A DNA stretch of 64,000 nucleotides from UBA1219 sp045601425 (GCA_045601425.1 JAZRZP010000016.1:6164-70163); one strand, 5' to 3'. Numbered from the stretch's first letter, positions 1-10,079 are shown. A program made the numbers and translations. The notes: generated by a model from the sequence alone, not told the origin.

Positions 1-1173
1 CCCATAGAAATAGCCCTTCAGTACAACACTGAATTCAAGGAAAACATACACTCGTTCGTAAACAACATCAACACTCACGAAGGTGGCACTCACCTTGCAG
101 GCTTCCGCCGCGGTTTGACAAAAACCCTGAAAGCCTACGCAGACAAATCGGGATTCCTCGACAAAGTCAAAGTCGAAATCACCGGTGACGATTTCCGCGA
201 AGGTCTGACAGCCATCATTTCGGTCAAGGTCGCAGAACCCCAGTTTGAAGGACAGACCAAAACAAAGCTTGGAAACACCGAAGTGTCAGGAGCCGTGGAC
301 ACAATAGTCAGTGACTTGCTGAACACTTATCTGGAAGAAAATCCCAAAATCGCCAAAATGATCGTGGACAAAGTCATTCTGGCCGCCACGGCACGTCAGG
401 CAGCCCGCAAGGCCCGCGAAATGGTGCAACGTCAGAACGTATTCAGCAGCGGTGGATTGCCCGGCAAACTGTCCGACTGCCAAGACGGTGACCCCTCAAT
501 CTGCGAACTTTACCTCGTCGAAGGAGATTCGGCAGGGGGGTCGGCAAAACAGGGCCGCGACAGAAGATTCCAAGCCATACTCCCCCTCCGAGGCAAGATT
601 CTGAACGTGGAAAAAGCAATGCAGCATCGTGCCTTCGAAAGCGAAGAAATAAAAAACATATACACCGCACTCGGTGTTACCATCGGCACTGCCGAAGACA
701 GCAAAGCCCTTAACCTCGAAAAACTCCGTTATCACAAAGTCATCATCATGACGGATGCCGATGTCGACGGAAGCCACATTGCGACACTTATCCTTACATT
801 TTTCTTCCGCTACATGCCGGAACTTATCGAAAACGGATACGTTTACATTGCCACACCACCGCTTTACATGGTAAAAAAAGGAAACAATGTAAAATATTGC
901 TGGACAGAAGAACAACGGCTGGCTCTCATCGAGGAAATGGGCGGAGGCAAGGAAAGTTCACTGCATATACAGCGATACAAAGGTCTCGGTGAAATGAACC
1001 CCGAACAGCTTTGGGAAACCACCATGAGCCCCGAAAACCGCATTCTACGACAGGTACACATCGAAAACGCTGCCGAAGCCGACAGGGTATTCTCCATGCT
1101 CATGGGAGACGATGTGCCTCCCCGCAGGGAATTCATTGAACAGAATGCCACTTACGCCAATATTGACGCTTAA
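1..1173 (+). CDS. gyrB: DNA gyrase subunit B, C-terminal part (5' end outside window)
   Basis: This is the C-terminal 390 residues of GyrB, the ATPase subunit of DNA gyrase, which introduces negative supercoils together with GyrA. The frame is open from the first base, so the gene begins upstream of the window and the GHKL ATPase domain is not visible. The Toprim domain is clear: EGDSAGGSAKQGRDRRFQA near base 520, PLRGKILNVEKA, and the metal-binding DADVDGSHI near base 755. The end carries the usual GyrB tail with QRYKGLGEMNPEQLWETTM. ParE shares this layout, but the tail and spacing fit GyrB better; ParE is a small residual possibility. A strong hairpin terminator follows, and the next gene is convergent. 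Confidence 0.95.
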   Translation, partial: PIEIALQYNTEFKENIHSFVNNINTHEGGTHLAGFRRGLTKTLKAYADKSGFLDKVKVEITGDDFREGLTAIISVKVAEPQFEGQTKTKLGNTEVSGAVDTIVSDLLNTYLEENPKIAKMIVDKVILAATARQAARKAREMVQRQNVFSSGGLPGKLSDCQDGDPSICELYLVEGDSAGGSAKQGRDRRFQAILPLRGKILNVEKAMQHRAFESEEIKNIYTALGVTIGTAEDSKALNLEKLRYHKVIIMTDADVDGSHIATLILTFFFRYMPELIENGYVYIATPPLYMVKKGNNVKYCWTEEQRLALIEEMGGGKESSLHIQRYKGLGEMNPEQLWETTMSPENRILRQVHIENAAEADRVFSMLMGDDVPPRREFIEQNATYANIDA

Positions 1174-1200
1174 ACGGGCTTTTTACAAGGGAAACAACAC

Positions 1201-1231
1201 AAGGCGTAGTCTTTATCGGCTACGCCTTTTT
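1201..1231 (+). terminator. Intrinsic terminator of gyrB
   Basis: AAGGCGTAG (1201-1209) pairs with CTACGCCTT (1220-1228) as a 9-bp stem with a 10-nt loop and runs into a T tract to 1231. It lies 28 nt after the gyrB stop. The rest of the 1174-1475 intergenic stretch is AT-rich and shows no gene. Confidence 0.85.
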
Positions 1232-1413
1232 GATTCATATCCGGCTTTGTCTGAACTTTTTTGCAAAAAAATCAAGGAACCGTCAAATAACAGATTGGGG
1301 AAGAGCATTTTGCAACTTTTTTCCATCAAGACACGGCACCTTTCATTGAAAATCGAAATCTGCCCTACTTGCCTACCACAGTAAATTCTGTTCTCTTAAA
1401 AAAACATGGATTC

Positions 1414-1447
1414 AAAAAAAACGACTTCCGAAAATTCCGGAAGTCGT
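1414..1447 (-). terminator. Intrinsic terminator closing the rpoC-DUF3467 end
   Basis: On the minus strand, ACGACTTCCG (1447-1438) pairs with CGGAAGTCGT (1430-1421) as a perfect 10-bp stem with a 7-nt loop, followed by seven U (complement of A 1414-1420). It sits 28 nt beyond the DUF3467 stop and probably ends the long leftward operon. Confidence 0.85.
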
Positions 1448-1475
1448 ATTTATAAAACATTTTATTACAAATCCA

Positions 1476-1787
1476 CTAAGCTTCAGCTGGATGCGACATA
1501 TCAAAGGGAATGTTTTTTTGAACATCGTCCTGAATCCGGCCGTACATAGCCTCGAATCTGCTGATATTGTCGGAAAGAATCGCCAAAAGTCGTTTCGCAT
1601 GTTGCGGAGTAAGTACCACCCTTGACTTCACTCTCGGTTTAGGCACACCGGGCATTATCCTCATGAAATCCACCACAAACTCGGAATTGGAGTGGGTTAC
1701 CATAGCCAAGTTTGAGTAAACTCCCTCGGCAAGTTCAACGGGCAGTTCTATGTCCATGCCCTGTTTTCTCGTTTTTTCATCTTCCAT
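1476..1787 (-). CDS. DUF3467 family protein
   Basis: This is a 103-residue cytosolic protein of unknown function, of the kind found directly after rpoC in many Bacteroidota. The start MEDEKTRKQG at 1787 is chosen because the upstream extension to 1850 runs through the rpoC terminator hairpin and reads as low-quality sequence. The recognisable core is YSNLAMVTHSNSEFVVDF, then PRVKSRVVLTPQHAKRLL and a C-terminal helix. There is no signal peptide or membrane segment. A terminator lies on each side (1800-1830 and 1414-1447), so its level should depend on readthrough from rpoC or on a promoter that I do not see. The family assignment is from motif memory; no biochemical role is known to me. Confidence 0.8.
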   Translation of the reverse strand: MEDEKTRKQGMDIELPVELAEGVYSNLAMVTHSNSEFVVDFMRIMPGVPKPRVKSRVVLTPQHAKRLLAILSDNISRFEAMYGRIQDDVQKNIPFDMSHPAEA

Positions 1788-1799
1788 AATATGACGTTT

Positions 1800-1830
1800 A
1801 AAAAAGGCAGCTGCTCTTTGCAACTGCCTT
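1800..1830 (-). terminator. Hairpin terminator between rpoC and the DUF3467 gene
   Basis: On the minus strand, AAGGCAGTTG pairs with CAGCTGCCTT (10 bp, one G-U) around a 7-nt loop and is followed by UUUUU. It starts 17 nt after the rpoC stop and ends 13 nt before the DUF3467 start, so it would cut most rpoC transcripts before that gene. Confidence 0.75.
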
Positions 1831-1846
1831 AAACCATGAAAAAAAA

Positions 1847-4800
1847 TCATTTTTTAACATTCGCCGCCGACATTTCAGCTTCATCAGCGACAATAATATT
1901 CTTGTATTCCTGCAAACCAGTACCGGCTGGGATAAGATGTCCTACAATGACATTTTCCTTCATACCGAGCAGATAGTCGCGTTTTGCATTGATGGCGGCA
2001 TCTGTAAGGACCTTGGTTGTTTCCTGGAAGGAAGCAGCCGAGATGAAACTCTTGGTTTGCAGAGAAGCTCTGGTGATACCTTGCAGAATCTGGCGTGCCG
2101 TTGCGGATTTTGCATCGCGAGCAACCATAATCCGTTTATCCTTGCGCTTGAGCAGAGAATTTTCGTCTCTGAGCTTACGAGCAGTGATAATCTGACCATT
2201 CTGGTAAGTTTCGGAATCACCGGCATCTTCAATAACCTGCATGCCGAAAATATCATCGTTGGTTTCGTGGAAATCAATCTTGTTTACAAGTTCACCTTCA
2301 AGGAAACGAGTATCGCCCGGATCTTCGATTTCCACCTTACGCATCATCTGACGTACGATGACCTCAAAGTGCTTGTCGTTGATTTTCACACCTTGCAGAC
2401 GGTAAACTTCCTGAACCTCGTTAACTATGTATTCCTGAACTTTCATGGGGCCCTTGACTGCCAAGATATCGGCAGGAGTAATTGCGCCTTCACTGAGAGG
2501 AGTTCCGGCTTTTACATAGTCATTGTCTTGTGCAAGAATCTGTTTCGATGTGGAAATAAGATACTTGCGCTGTTCACCGGTCTTCGAAGTGATTGTGATT
2601 TCACGATTGTTGCGTTTCAGTTTCTTGGCAATGGAAACGATACCGTCAATTTCTGCAACCACTGCGGGATCGGAGGGGTTACGTGCCTCGAACAACTCGG
2701 TAACACGCGGCAAACCTCCCGTGATATCGCCAGCCTTGCCGAATGAACGCGGTATCTTTACCATTACATCACCTGCCTTGAGTTCGGTACCTTCTTCCAC
2801 CATTATGTGTGCATGAACAGGCAAGTCGTATACCTTGAGTATTTCCCCTTCGTCGGAAACGATGCTGAGAGTCGGGTTCTTGGTTTTCTGACGCGATTCT
2901 ATGATAACTTTGTCATGCAAACCTGTCTGATCATCAGATTCAACACGGAAAGTAACGTTTTCAACGACATTTTCGAATGCAACCTTACCGGCAACTTCGG
3001 AAATGATTACTGCATTGTATGGATCCCAGTCGGCGATAATGTCACCTTTCTGGAGTTTGTCGCCAGCATGTTTGTACAAGTGCGAGCCGTATGGCAAGAG
3101 TGCTGTTGCCAAAGTTATACCCGTACGATCGTCAACGATACGCATTTCTGCCGAACGGCCAATAACGACGTCATATTCTTCTCCGGTACTTGTAACGTAG
3201 TGTACGTAACGGAGCTCATCTATTTCAAGAGTACCCGTATGTTTTGCTTCCAGTTTGGAAGTTGTACCTATGTTGCCACCGGCAACACCACCGACGTGGA
3301 ATGTACGCAGAGTAAGCTGTGTACCGGGTTCACCGATGGACTGTGCGGCAATGACACCAACAGCTTCACCTTTCTGAACCATCTTGTTGGTAGCAAGGTT
3401 TCGTCCGTAACATTTGGCACAAACGCCGTGCTTGGATTCGCATGTGAGAACGGAACGTATTTCCACTTCCTCGATACCTGCTTTCTCTATTCTGTCGCAG
3501 ATTTCTTCGGTAAGTTCCTCTCCTGCAGGCACTATAAGTTCACTTGTTTCGGGGTCGTAGATGTCGTGAACAGATGTACGTCCCAAAATCCGTTCTCCCA
3601 AAGTCTGCACGATTTCATCGTTTTTCTTGAGTGCAGTTGTCGGCAAACCACGCAGGGTACCACAGTCTTCCTCGGAGATGATGACATCATGTGCCACATC
3701 TACCAGACGACGTGTAAGATAACCGGCATCGGCGGTTTTCAAGGCGGTATCGGCCAAACCCTTACGTGCACCGTGTGTTGATATGAAGTATTCGAGCACC
3801 GAAAGACCTTCTTTGAAGTTGGAGATAATCGGGTTCTCAATAATTTCGTTTCCTGCTGCACCGGCCTTCTGCGGTTTTGCCATAAGTCCACGCATTCCGG
3901 AAAGCTGACGAATCTGCTCTTTGGAACCACGTGCTCCGGAATCAAGCATCATATATACGGAGTTGAAACCCTGATTATCGCTCTTAAGCTGTTTCATCAC
4001 TGTCTCGGTAAGCTGAGCGTTTGTGTTCGTCCATATGTCGATAACCTGATTGTAACGTTCGTTGTTGGTAATCAGACCAAGCTGATAGTTGGCAACGACT
4101 TCGTCTACTTCGGCATTTGCCTGAGCAATGAGTTCTTCTTTAACTTCAGGAATGATAACATCGCCTAAGTTGAACGAGAGACCACCCTTGAAAGCCATAC
4201 GGTATCCCATGTTCTTGATGTCGTCGAGGAATTTTGCAGTCACTGCATTTCCGCACACCTTGAACACGTCACCGATAATGTCTCGGAGTGATTTTTTGCC
4301 GAGCACTTCGTTGATATAGCCGTAATCCTTGGGAACAACCTGATTGAAAAGCACGCGTCCTACGGTAGTTTCAATGAGTTCTTCCTTGCCTTTATTATTG
4401 ATTTTCACTTTTATTACGGAGTGAAGATCGGCACGTTTTTCATTGTAGGCAATGATGACTTCTTCGGGGGAATAGAATATCTTTCCCTCGCCTTTCATCG
4501 GATGACTGGGTTCGCTATTGCGAGGTTTGGTCATGTAATAAAGACCGAGAACCATATCCTGAGACGGCACCGTGATAGGAGCACCGTTTGCAGGGTTCAG
4601 AATGTTGTGTGAAGCCAGCATGAGGAGCTGAGCTTCAAGGATAGCTGCATTGCCAAGTGGCACGTGTATTGCCATCTGGTCACCGTCGAAGTCGGCATTG
4701 AACGCCGTACATACCAACGGGTGCAGACGTATTGCCTTACCTTCTATGATTCGTGGCTGGAAGGCCTGAATACCCAAGCGGTGAAGCGTAGGAGCACGGT

Positions 4801-6118
4801 TCAGCAGTATCGGGTGACCTTTCATTATGTTTTCCAATATTTCCCAAATAACGGTTTCCTTACGTTCAACGATACGCTTTGCCGATTTCACAGTCTTCAC
4901 TATACCACGTTCAAGAAGTTTGCGTATGATAAACGGTTTGAAAAGTTCTGCTGCCATGTCTTTCGGCAAGCCACATTCGTGCATCTGCAATTCGGGGCCT
5001 ACAACGATGACCGAACGGCCGGAATAGTCGACACGTTTTCCCAAAAGATTCTGACGGAAACGTCCCTGCTTACCTTTCAAACTGTCTGACAATGATTTGA
5101 GGGCTCGGCTAGAATCAGTTTTTACAGAACTTGCCTTTCTTGAATTGTCGAACAATGAGTCCACAGCTTCCTGAAGCATACGTTTTTCATTGCGCATGAT
5201 TACTTCCGGAGCTTTTATTTCCATGAGCCGTTTCAGACGGTTGTTACGTATTATGACACGACGATAGAGTTCATTCAGGTCGGAAGTTGCAAAACGGCCG
5301 CCGTCAATAGGAACGAGAGGACGCAATTCCGGCGGTATCACAGGTACAACCTGAACAATCATCCATTCGGGACGGTTTTCGATTCTTGTCTGTGATTCAC
5401 GGAACGATTCAACGATGTTGAGACGTTTGAGAGCATCCTGTTTTCTCTGGTTCGATGTTTCGTGGTTGGCTTTGTCGCGGAGTTCGTACGAAAGTTTGTC
5501 AAGATCCAGATTCTTGAGCAGGACATAAAGAGCTTCGGCTCCCATGCCGGCAATGAATTTGTCCGGATTTGTATCTTCCAGTTGTGCATTTCCTTCCGGC
5601 AAAGATTCAACTATGTTGTAGTATTCCTCTTCTGTAAGGAGGTCAAGTTTATTTACCGGAGCATCGTTGAGAACAGCCTTACCGGGTTGTATGACAATAT
5701 ATTTTTCGTAGTAAATAACCTGTTCCAGTTTCTTGCTCTGTATGTCGAGAAGGGTACCGATTTTATTAGGCAGTGAACGGAAGAACCATATATGTGCAAC
5801 GGGAACGGTAAGCTCAATGTGTCCCATGCGTTCGCGACGAACTTTCTTTTCGGTCACCTCAACACCGCAACGGTCGCATACTATACCCTTGTAGCGGATA
5901 CGTTTATATTTTCCGCAGTGGCATTCCCAGTCGCGGACCGGACCGAAGATTCTTTCGCAGAACAAACCATCGCGTTCTGGTTTGTAGGTACGATAGTTGA
6001 TGGTTTCGGGCTTAGTAACTTCGCCATACGAGCGTTTCTTTATCGATTCAGGCGATGCCAAACTTATGGTTATCGAACTGAAGTCGTTCTTTATCTGTGA
6101 TTCGTTTTTAAAAGCCAT
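1847..6118 (-). CDS. rpoC: RNA polymerase subunit beta'
   Basis: This is the 1423-residue beta' subunit, which carries the catalytic magnesium site of RNA polymerase. The N-terminal zinc ribbon ligands are C66, C68, C81 and C84. The absolutely conserved NADFDGD loop is at 474-480 and is preceded by LLNRAPTLHRLGIQAFQP. The second zinc site (EEDCGTL, then LTCESKHGVCAKC) and the AAQSIGEPGTQLTLRTFH bridge/trigger region are both intact. The length and the continuous open frame match Bacteroidota RpoC, and there is no split. It follows rpoB by 43 nt and is the last essential gene of the tuf-rpoBC block; a hairpin terminator comes right after it. Confidence 0.99.
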   Translation of the reverse strand: MAFKNESQIKNDFSSITISLASPESIKKRSYGEVTKPETINYRTYKPERDGLFCERIFGPVRDWECHCGKYKRIRYKGIVCDRCGVEVTEKKVRRERMGHIELTVPVAHIWFFRSLPNKIGTLLDIQSKKLEQVIYYEKYIVIQPGKAVLNDAPVNKLDLLTEEEYYNIVESLPEGNAQLEDTNPDKFIAGMGAEALYVLLKNLDLDKLSYELRDKANHETSNQRKQDALKRLNIVESFRESQTRIENRPEWMIVQVVPVIPPELRPLVPIDGGRFATSDLNELYRRVIIRNNRLKRLMEIKAPEVIMRNEKRMLQEAVDSLFDNSRKASSVKTDSSRALKSLSDSLKGKQGRFRQNLLGKRVDYSGRSVIVVGPELQMHECGLPKDMAAELFKPFIIRKLLERGIVKTVKSAKRIVERKETVIWEILENIMKGHPILLNRAPTLHRLGIQAFQPRIIEGKAIRLHPLVCTAFNADFDGDQMAIHVPLGNAAILEAQLLMLASHNILNPANGAPITVPSQDMVLGLYYMTKPRNSEPSHPMKGEGKIFYSPEEVIIAYNEKRADLHSVIKVKINNKGKEELIETTVGRVLFNQVVPKDYGYINEVLGKKSLRDIIGDVFKVCGNAVTAKFLDDIKNMGYRMAFKGGLSFNLGDVIIPEVKEELIAQANAEVDEVVANYQLGLITNNERYNQVIDIWTNTNAQLTETVMKQLKSDNQGFNSVYMMLDSGARGSKEQIRQLSGMRGLMAKPQKAGAAGNEIIENPIISNFKEGLSVLEYFISTHGARKGLADTALKTADAGYLTRRLVDVAHDVIISEEDCGTLRGLPTTALKKNDEIVQTLGERILGRTSVHDIYDPETSELIVPAGEELTEEICDRIEKAGIEEVEIRSVLTCESKHGVCAKCYGRNLATNKMVQKGEAVGVIAAQSIGEPGTQLTLRTFHVGGVAGGNIGTTSKLEAKHTGTLEIDELRYVHYVTSTGEEYDVVIGRSAEMRIVDDRTGITLATALLPYGSHLYKHAGDKLQKGDIIADWDPYNAVIISEVAGKVAFENVVENVTFRVESDDQTGLHDKVIIESRQKTKNPTLSIVSDEGEILKVYDLPVHAHIMVEEGTELKAGDVMVKIPRSFGKAGDITGGLPRVTELFEARNPSDPAVVAEIDGIVSIAKKLKRNNREITITSKTGEQRKYLISTSKQILAQDNDYVKAGTPLSEGAITPADILAVKGPMKVQEYIVNEVQEVYRLQGVKINDKHFEVIVRQMMRKVEIEDPGDTRFLEGELVNKIDFHETNDDIFGMQVIEDAGDSETYQNGQIITARKLRDENSLLKRKDKRIMVARDAKSATARQILQGITRASLQTKSFISAASFQETTKVLTDAAINAKRDYLLGMKENVIVGHLIPAGTGLQEYKNIIVADEAEMSAANVKK

Positions 6119-6161
6119 ATTCCTATAAATCTTTAACTTTTTGAAACTGATGTTACCAATT

Positions 6162-9100
6162 TTATTCGAAATTCATTTCCAATCCAAGACCACGCAATTC
6201 GTGTATCAACACGTTGAAGGATTCCGGTATGCCGGGTGTCGGCATGTTGTCACCCTTAACGATTGCCTCGTAGGTTTTGGCACGACCTTGAACGTCATCG
6301 GATTTTACTGTAAGTATTTCCTGCAGTATGTGCGATGCGCCGAAGGCTTCAAGTGCCCAAACTTCCATTTCTCCGAAACGCTGTCCACCGAATTGTGCTT
6401 TACCGCCGAGTGGCTGCTGGGTGATCAGTGAGTACGGTCCGATGGAACGTGCGTGCATCTTGTCGTCAATCATGTGGTGAAGTTTAAGCATGTAGATGTA
6501 ACCTACTGTTGCCGGCTGGTCGAAACGATCGCCGGTTTCACCGTCATACAAGTACGTCCTGCCGTTTTCCGGCAAGCCGGCTTCACGCATGTAGCCGTTT
6601 ATCTGGTCTAATGTGGCACCATCGAAAATAGGTGTCTGGAAACGTTTTCCAAGCTTCTTTCCTGCCCAACCCAAAACAGTTTCGTAAATCTGTCCCAAGT
6701 TCATACGTGACGGCACGCCAAGCGGGTTCAGAACTATGTCCATAGGAGTACCGTCGGCGAGGAACGGCATGTCTTCGGCACGTACGATCTTCGAAACAAT
6801 ACCTTTGTTACCATGACGGCCTGCCATCTTGTCACCTATGCGCAACTTACGTTTGTTGGCAACATATACTTTCGCCATTTTCATGATGCCCGGCTGAAGG
6901 TCATCACCTACCGTGGCGACAAATTTGTTTCTCGAATATTTTCCGAATATTTCGCGATACTTGATATTGTAATTGTTGAGCAATTCCTTTATCAGTTCGT
7001 TGGTTTCCTTATCGGTTGTCCATTTGTTGGGACTTATCACGCTGTAATCAATAGCTTTAAGTATCTTCTGGGTGAATTTGGTTTTCTTGGGAACGATTTC
7101 TTCCTTGAAATTGGTGCATACACCGTTGGAAACTTTTCCGCTGAGTATGATGAGCAGTCTGTCAACGAGTTTATCCTTGAGATCTTCTGCTTCAACGGCA
7201 AATTCTCTGTCGAGTTCGGCAATAATTTCCTTGTCGTGCTGACGGTCTTGTCTCGTTTTTTCCTTATGAACGAACAGGCTGGTTTTGATAACGATACCCT
7301 GAGCCGAAGGCGGAACCTTGAGGGAAGCGTCTTTTACATCACCTGCCTTGTCACCGAATATGGCACGCAGAAGTTTTTCCTCAGGTGTCGGGTCGGTTTC
7401 TCCTTTAGGAGTGATTTTTCCGACGAGGATGTCGCCTTCCTTGACTTCGGCACCGATACGGATGATTCCGTTCTCGTCGAGGTCTTTGGTTGCATCGTTG
7501 CCTACGTTCGGAATATCACGCGTAAGTTCTTCTGCTCCACGTTTTGTATCACGAACCTCAATTGTGTATTCTTCAACATGGACGGATGTGAAGATGTCTT
7601 CTTTTACAACTTTTTCGGAAATAACGATGGCATCTTCATAGTTGTACCCTTTCCATGGCATAAATGCCACCATGAGGTTGCGACCCAATGCAAGTTCACC
7701 GTCCTGTGTTGCGTAACCTTCGCACAATACCTGTCCTTTTTTCACTTTGTCACCCTTACGGACTATCGGACGGAGGTTAATGGCCGTACTGTGGTTGGTA
7801 CGCTGATATTTCGTGAGGTAATAAGTCTTTATGTCATCGTCGAAAGTAACCAGACGTTCTTTTTCGTCGCGAGAATGACGTATAACAATCTTGGTAGCGT
7901 CAACAAATTCCACTACACCGTCACCAACAGCGTTCAGAAGTACTCTGGAGTCTTCTGCAACGGATTTTTCAATGCCGGTTCCGACGATTGGTATTTCAGG
8001 ATTCAGCAAAGGAACGGCCTGACGCATCATGTTCGATCCCATCAGGGCACGGTTGGCATCATCGTGTTCAAGGAACGGGATGAGCGATGCTGCTATTGAA
8101 GCAATCTGGTTCGATGCGATATCGATAAGATTTACATTTTCGGGAGCTACAATGGGGAAGTCTGCCAAATCACGGGCTTTGACCTTATCGGTAGTGATAT
8201 TGCCTTCACCATCCTGCGGAGTCGTTGCCTGTGCCACTATCTTACCTTCTTCATCTTCTGCTGTGAGGTAAATAGGATCTTCGTTTACGAGAATCTTGCC
8301 ATTTTCAACTTTCTGGTACGGAGTTTCAATAAATCCGAGATTGTTGATTTTTGCATAAACACAGAGAGAAGAGATAAGACCGATGTTGGGTCCTTCAGGT
8401 GTTTCGATGGTACACAGACGTCCGTAGTGAGTGTAGTGAACGTCACGGACTTCGAATCCGGCACGGTCACGGGACAGACCTCCGGGACCCAAGGCGGAAA
8501 TACGGCGTTTGTGCGTAATCTCTGCCAATGGATTTGTCTGGTCCATGAATTGCGAAAGCTGGTTGGTACCGAAGAAAGAATTGATAACTGAAGAAAGAGT
8601 CTTCGCGTTGATGAGGTCGGTTATCTTGAATACTTCGTTATCACGCACGCTCATTCTTTCACGTATAGTGCGGGCCATACGGGCGAGTCCGACACTGAAC
8701 TGCGAAGAAAGCTGTTCTCCGACTGTACGTACCCTACGGTTGCTCAAGTGGTCGATATCATCGACTTCGGCTTTCGAGTTTATAAGTTCAATGAGATATT
8801 TGATTATTGAAGTGATGTCTTCCTTGGTGAGGACGCGTACGTCACTTGGCACATCAAGGTTGAGTTTGGTGTTTATTCTGTAACGTCCGACCATACCCAA
8901 GTCGTAACGTTTTTCGGAGAAGAAGAGTTTTTCAATAATTCCTCTAGCAGTTTCTTCGTCTGGCGGTTCTGCACTTCTCAACTGTCTGTAGATGTATGCA
9001 ACAGCTTCCTTGGCACTATTAGCTGTATCCTTTTTCAATGTATTGAAAATCACTGAGTAGTCGAGAGTATCATCGGCATCTTTGTGTACCAGAATCGTTT

Positions 9101-9965
9101 TTATGTCCAAATCCAATATCTTTTCGATATTTTCTTCGGTAAGTTCTTCTTCACGTTCGATGATAACTTCGGTTCGTTCCATCGAAACAACTTCTCCGGT
9201 ATCTTCGTCAACAAAATCTTCAATCCAAGAGTCAACCACGCGGGCGGCCAGTCTGCGGCCGATGGCTTTTTTGAGGTTTGGTCTGGAAACCTTTATTTCT
9301 TCCGAGAGGTCGAATATGTCCAATATATCTTTATCCGATTCAAAACCTATGGCACGGAGCAAGGTAGTGATCGGCAGTTTTTTCTTTCTGTCAATGTAAG
9401 CGTACATCACGTTATTGATGTCGGTGGTGAATTCCATCCACGATCCTCTGAAAGGTATTATTCTTGCAGAATAAAGTTGGGTACCGTTGGAGTGGAACTG
9501 TGTTCCGAAGAACACACCAGGGGAACGGTGAAGTTGTGAAACGACAACGCGTTCGGCACCGTTTATAACGAAAGTAGCTTTCGGTGTCATATAGGGTATC
9601 ATACCCAAATAAACGTCTTCCACCTGAGTCGTAAATTCCTCGCGTTCCGGATCTGTACACGAGAGACGCAACTTGGCCTTCAGTGGGACGCTGTAAGTCA
9701 GACCACGTTCGATACATTCTTCAATGGTGTATTTCGGCGGGTCTATGAAATAGTCGAGAAATTCCAGCTGGAAATTTCCGCGTACATCGGAAATCGGGAA
9801 ATTCTCGTTAAAAACTTTAAACAAGCCTTCGTTTATACGATTATCCGGATTGGTTTCAATCTGAAAGAAATCGCGGAAAGATTTGAGTTGTATGTCCAGA
9901 AAATCGGGGTAATCAAACTTGCGAACCGACGCAAAGTTTACCACTGTTGAGTTATTTTTTGCCAA
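6162..9965 (-). CDS. rpoB: RNA polymerase subunit beta
   Basis: This is the 1267-residue beta subunit, which forms the other half of the catalytic cleft with beta'. It carries the rifampicin-pocket segment FFGTNQLSQFMDQTNPLAE with HKRRISALGPGG. The core motifs GYNYEDAIVISE, GRHGNKGIVSKI and the C-terminal GGKAQFGGQRFGEMEVWAL are intact. At the classical rifampicin positions the residues look wild type (the Q..F..Q..N..H..R..S order is kept), so nothing in the sequence suggests resistance. The gene lies 114 nt after rplL, a gap filled by a 40-nt hairpin, and 43 nt before rpoC. Confidence 0.99.
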   Translation of the reverse strand: MAKNNSTVVNFASVRKFDYPDFLDIQLKSFRDFFQIETNPDNRINEGLFKVFNENFPISDVRGNFQLEFLDYFIDPPKYTIEECIERGLTYSVPLKAKLRLSCTDPEREEFTTQVEDVYLGMIPYMTPKATFVINGAERVVVSQLHRSPGVFFGTQFHSNGTQLYSARIIPFRGSWMEFTTDINNVMYAYIDRKKKLPITTLLRAIGFESDKDILDIFDLSEEIKVSRPNLKKAIGRRLAARVVDSWIEDFVDEDTGEVVSMERTEVIIEREEELTEENIEKILDLDIKTILVHKDADDTLDYSVIFNTLKKDTANSAKEAVAYIYRQLRSAEPPDEETARGIIEKLFFSEKRYDLGMVGRYRINTKLNLDVPSDVRVLTKEDITSIIKYLIELINSKAEVDDIDHLSNRRVRTVGEQLSSQFSVGLARMARTIRERMSVRDNEVFKITDLINAKTLSSVINSFFGTNQLSQFMDQTNPLAEITHKRRISALGPGGLSRDRAGFEVRDVHYTHYGRLCTIETPEGPNIGLISSLCVYAKINNLGFIETPYQKVENGKILVNEDPIYLTAEDEEGKIVAQATTPQDGEGNITTDKVKARDLADFPIVAPENVNLIDIASNQIASIAASLIPFLEHDDANRALMGSNMMRQAVPLLNPEIPIVGTGIEKSVAEDSRVLLNAVGDGVVEFVDATKIVIRHSRDEKERLVTFDDDIKTYYLTKYQRTNHSTAINLRPIVRKGDKVKKGQVLCEGYATQDGELALGRNLMVAFMPWKGYNYEDAIVISEKVVKEDIFTSVHVEEYTIEVRDTKRGAEELTRDIPNVGNDATKDLDENGIIRIGAEVKEGDILVGKITPKGETDPTPEEKLLRAIFGDKAGDVKDASLKVPPSAQGIVIKTSLFVHKEKTRQDRQHDKEIIAELDREFAVEAEDLKDKLVDRLLIILSGKVSNGVCTNFKEEIVPKKTKFTQKILKAIDYSVISPNKWTTDKETNELIKELLNNYNIKYREIFGKYSRNKFVATVGDDLQPGIMKMAKVYVANKRKLRIGDKMAGRHGNKGIVSKIVRAEDMPFLADGTPMDIVLNPLGVPSRMNLGQIYETVLGWAGKKLGKRFQTPIFDGATLDQINGYMREAGLPENGRTYLYDGETGDRFDQPATVGYIYMLKLHHMIDDKMHARSIGPYSLITQQPLGGKAQFGGQRFGEMEVWALEAFGASHILQEILTVKSDDVQGRAKTYEAIVKGDNMPTPGIPESFNVLIHELRGLGLEMNFE

Positions 9966-10016
9966 GGTATTAAAATTTTGATGTTAACGAAACTAAGAAT
10001 TATTTAAACAACAAAC

Positions 10017-10056
10017 AAGGAATGGGCTACCCGAGCATATCGGAAGCCCCTTCCTT
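10017..10056 (-). promoter_or_regulatory. rplL-rpoB intercistronic hairpin (attenuator or processing site)
   Basis: The minus strand folds as AAGGAA, GGGCT, CCGA, a loop, TCGG, AGCCC, TTCCTT: an imperfect hairpin spanning 40 nt, about 24 nt after rplL and 51 nt before rpoB. It is not followed by a strong U run (GTTTGTTGTTT). That suits a partial attenuator or an RNase processing site separating ribosomal protein from polymerase mRNA, as is known at the same junction in E. coli. The role here is inferred. Confidence 0.55.
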
Positions 10057-10079
10057 ATGGGAATCAACAGGTTTGAAAC

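Noticed and set aside
1174..1475. Gene between gyrB and the DUF3467 gene
   Set aside because: The open frame 1112-1384 overlaps the end of gyrB and crosses its terminator, and has no recognisable motif. The stretch is a convergent terminator region.
6813..8099. Rightward open frame opposite rpoB (428 codons)
   Set aside because: Antisense artefact of a long conserved gene with low stop frequency in that frame.
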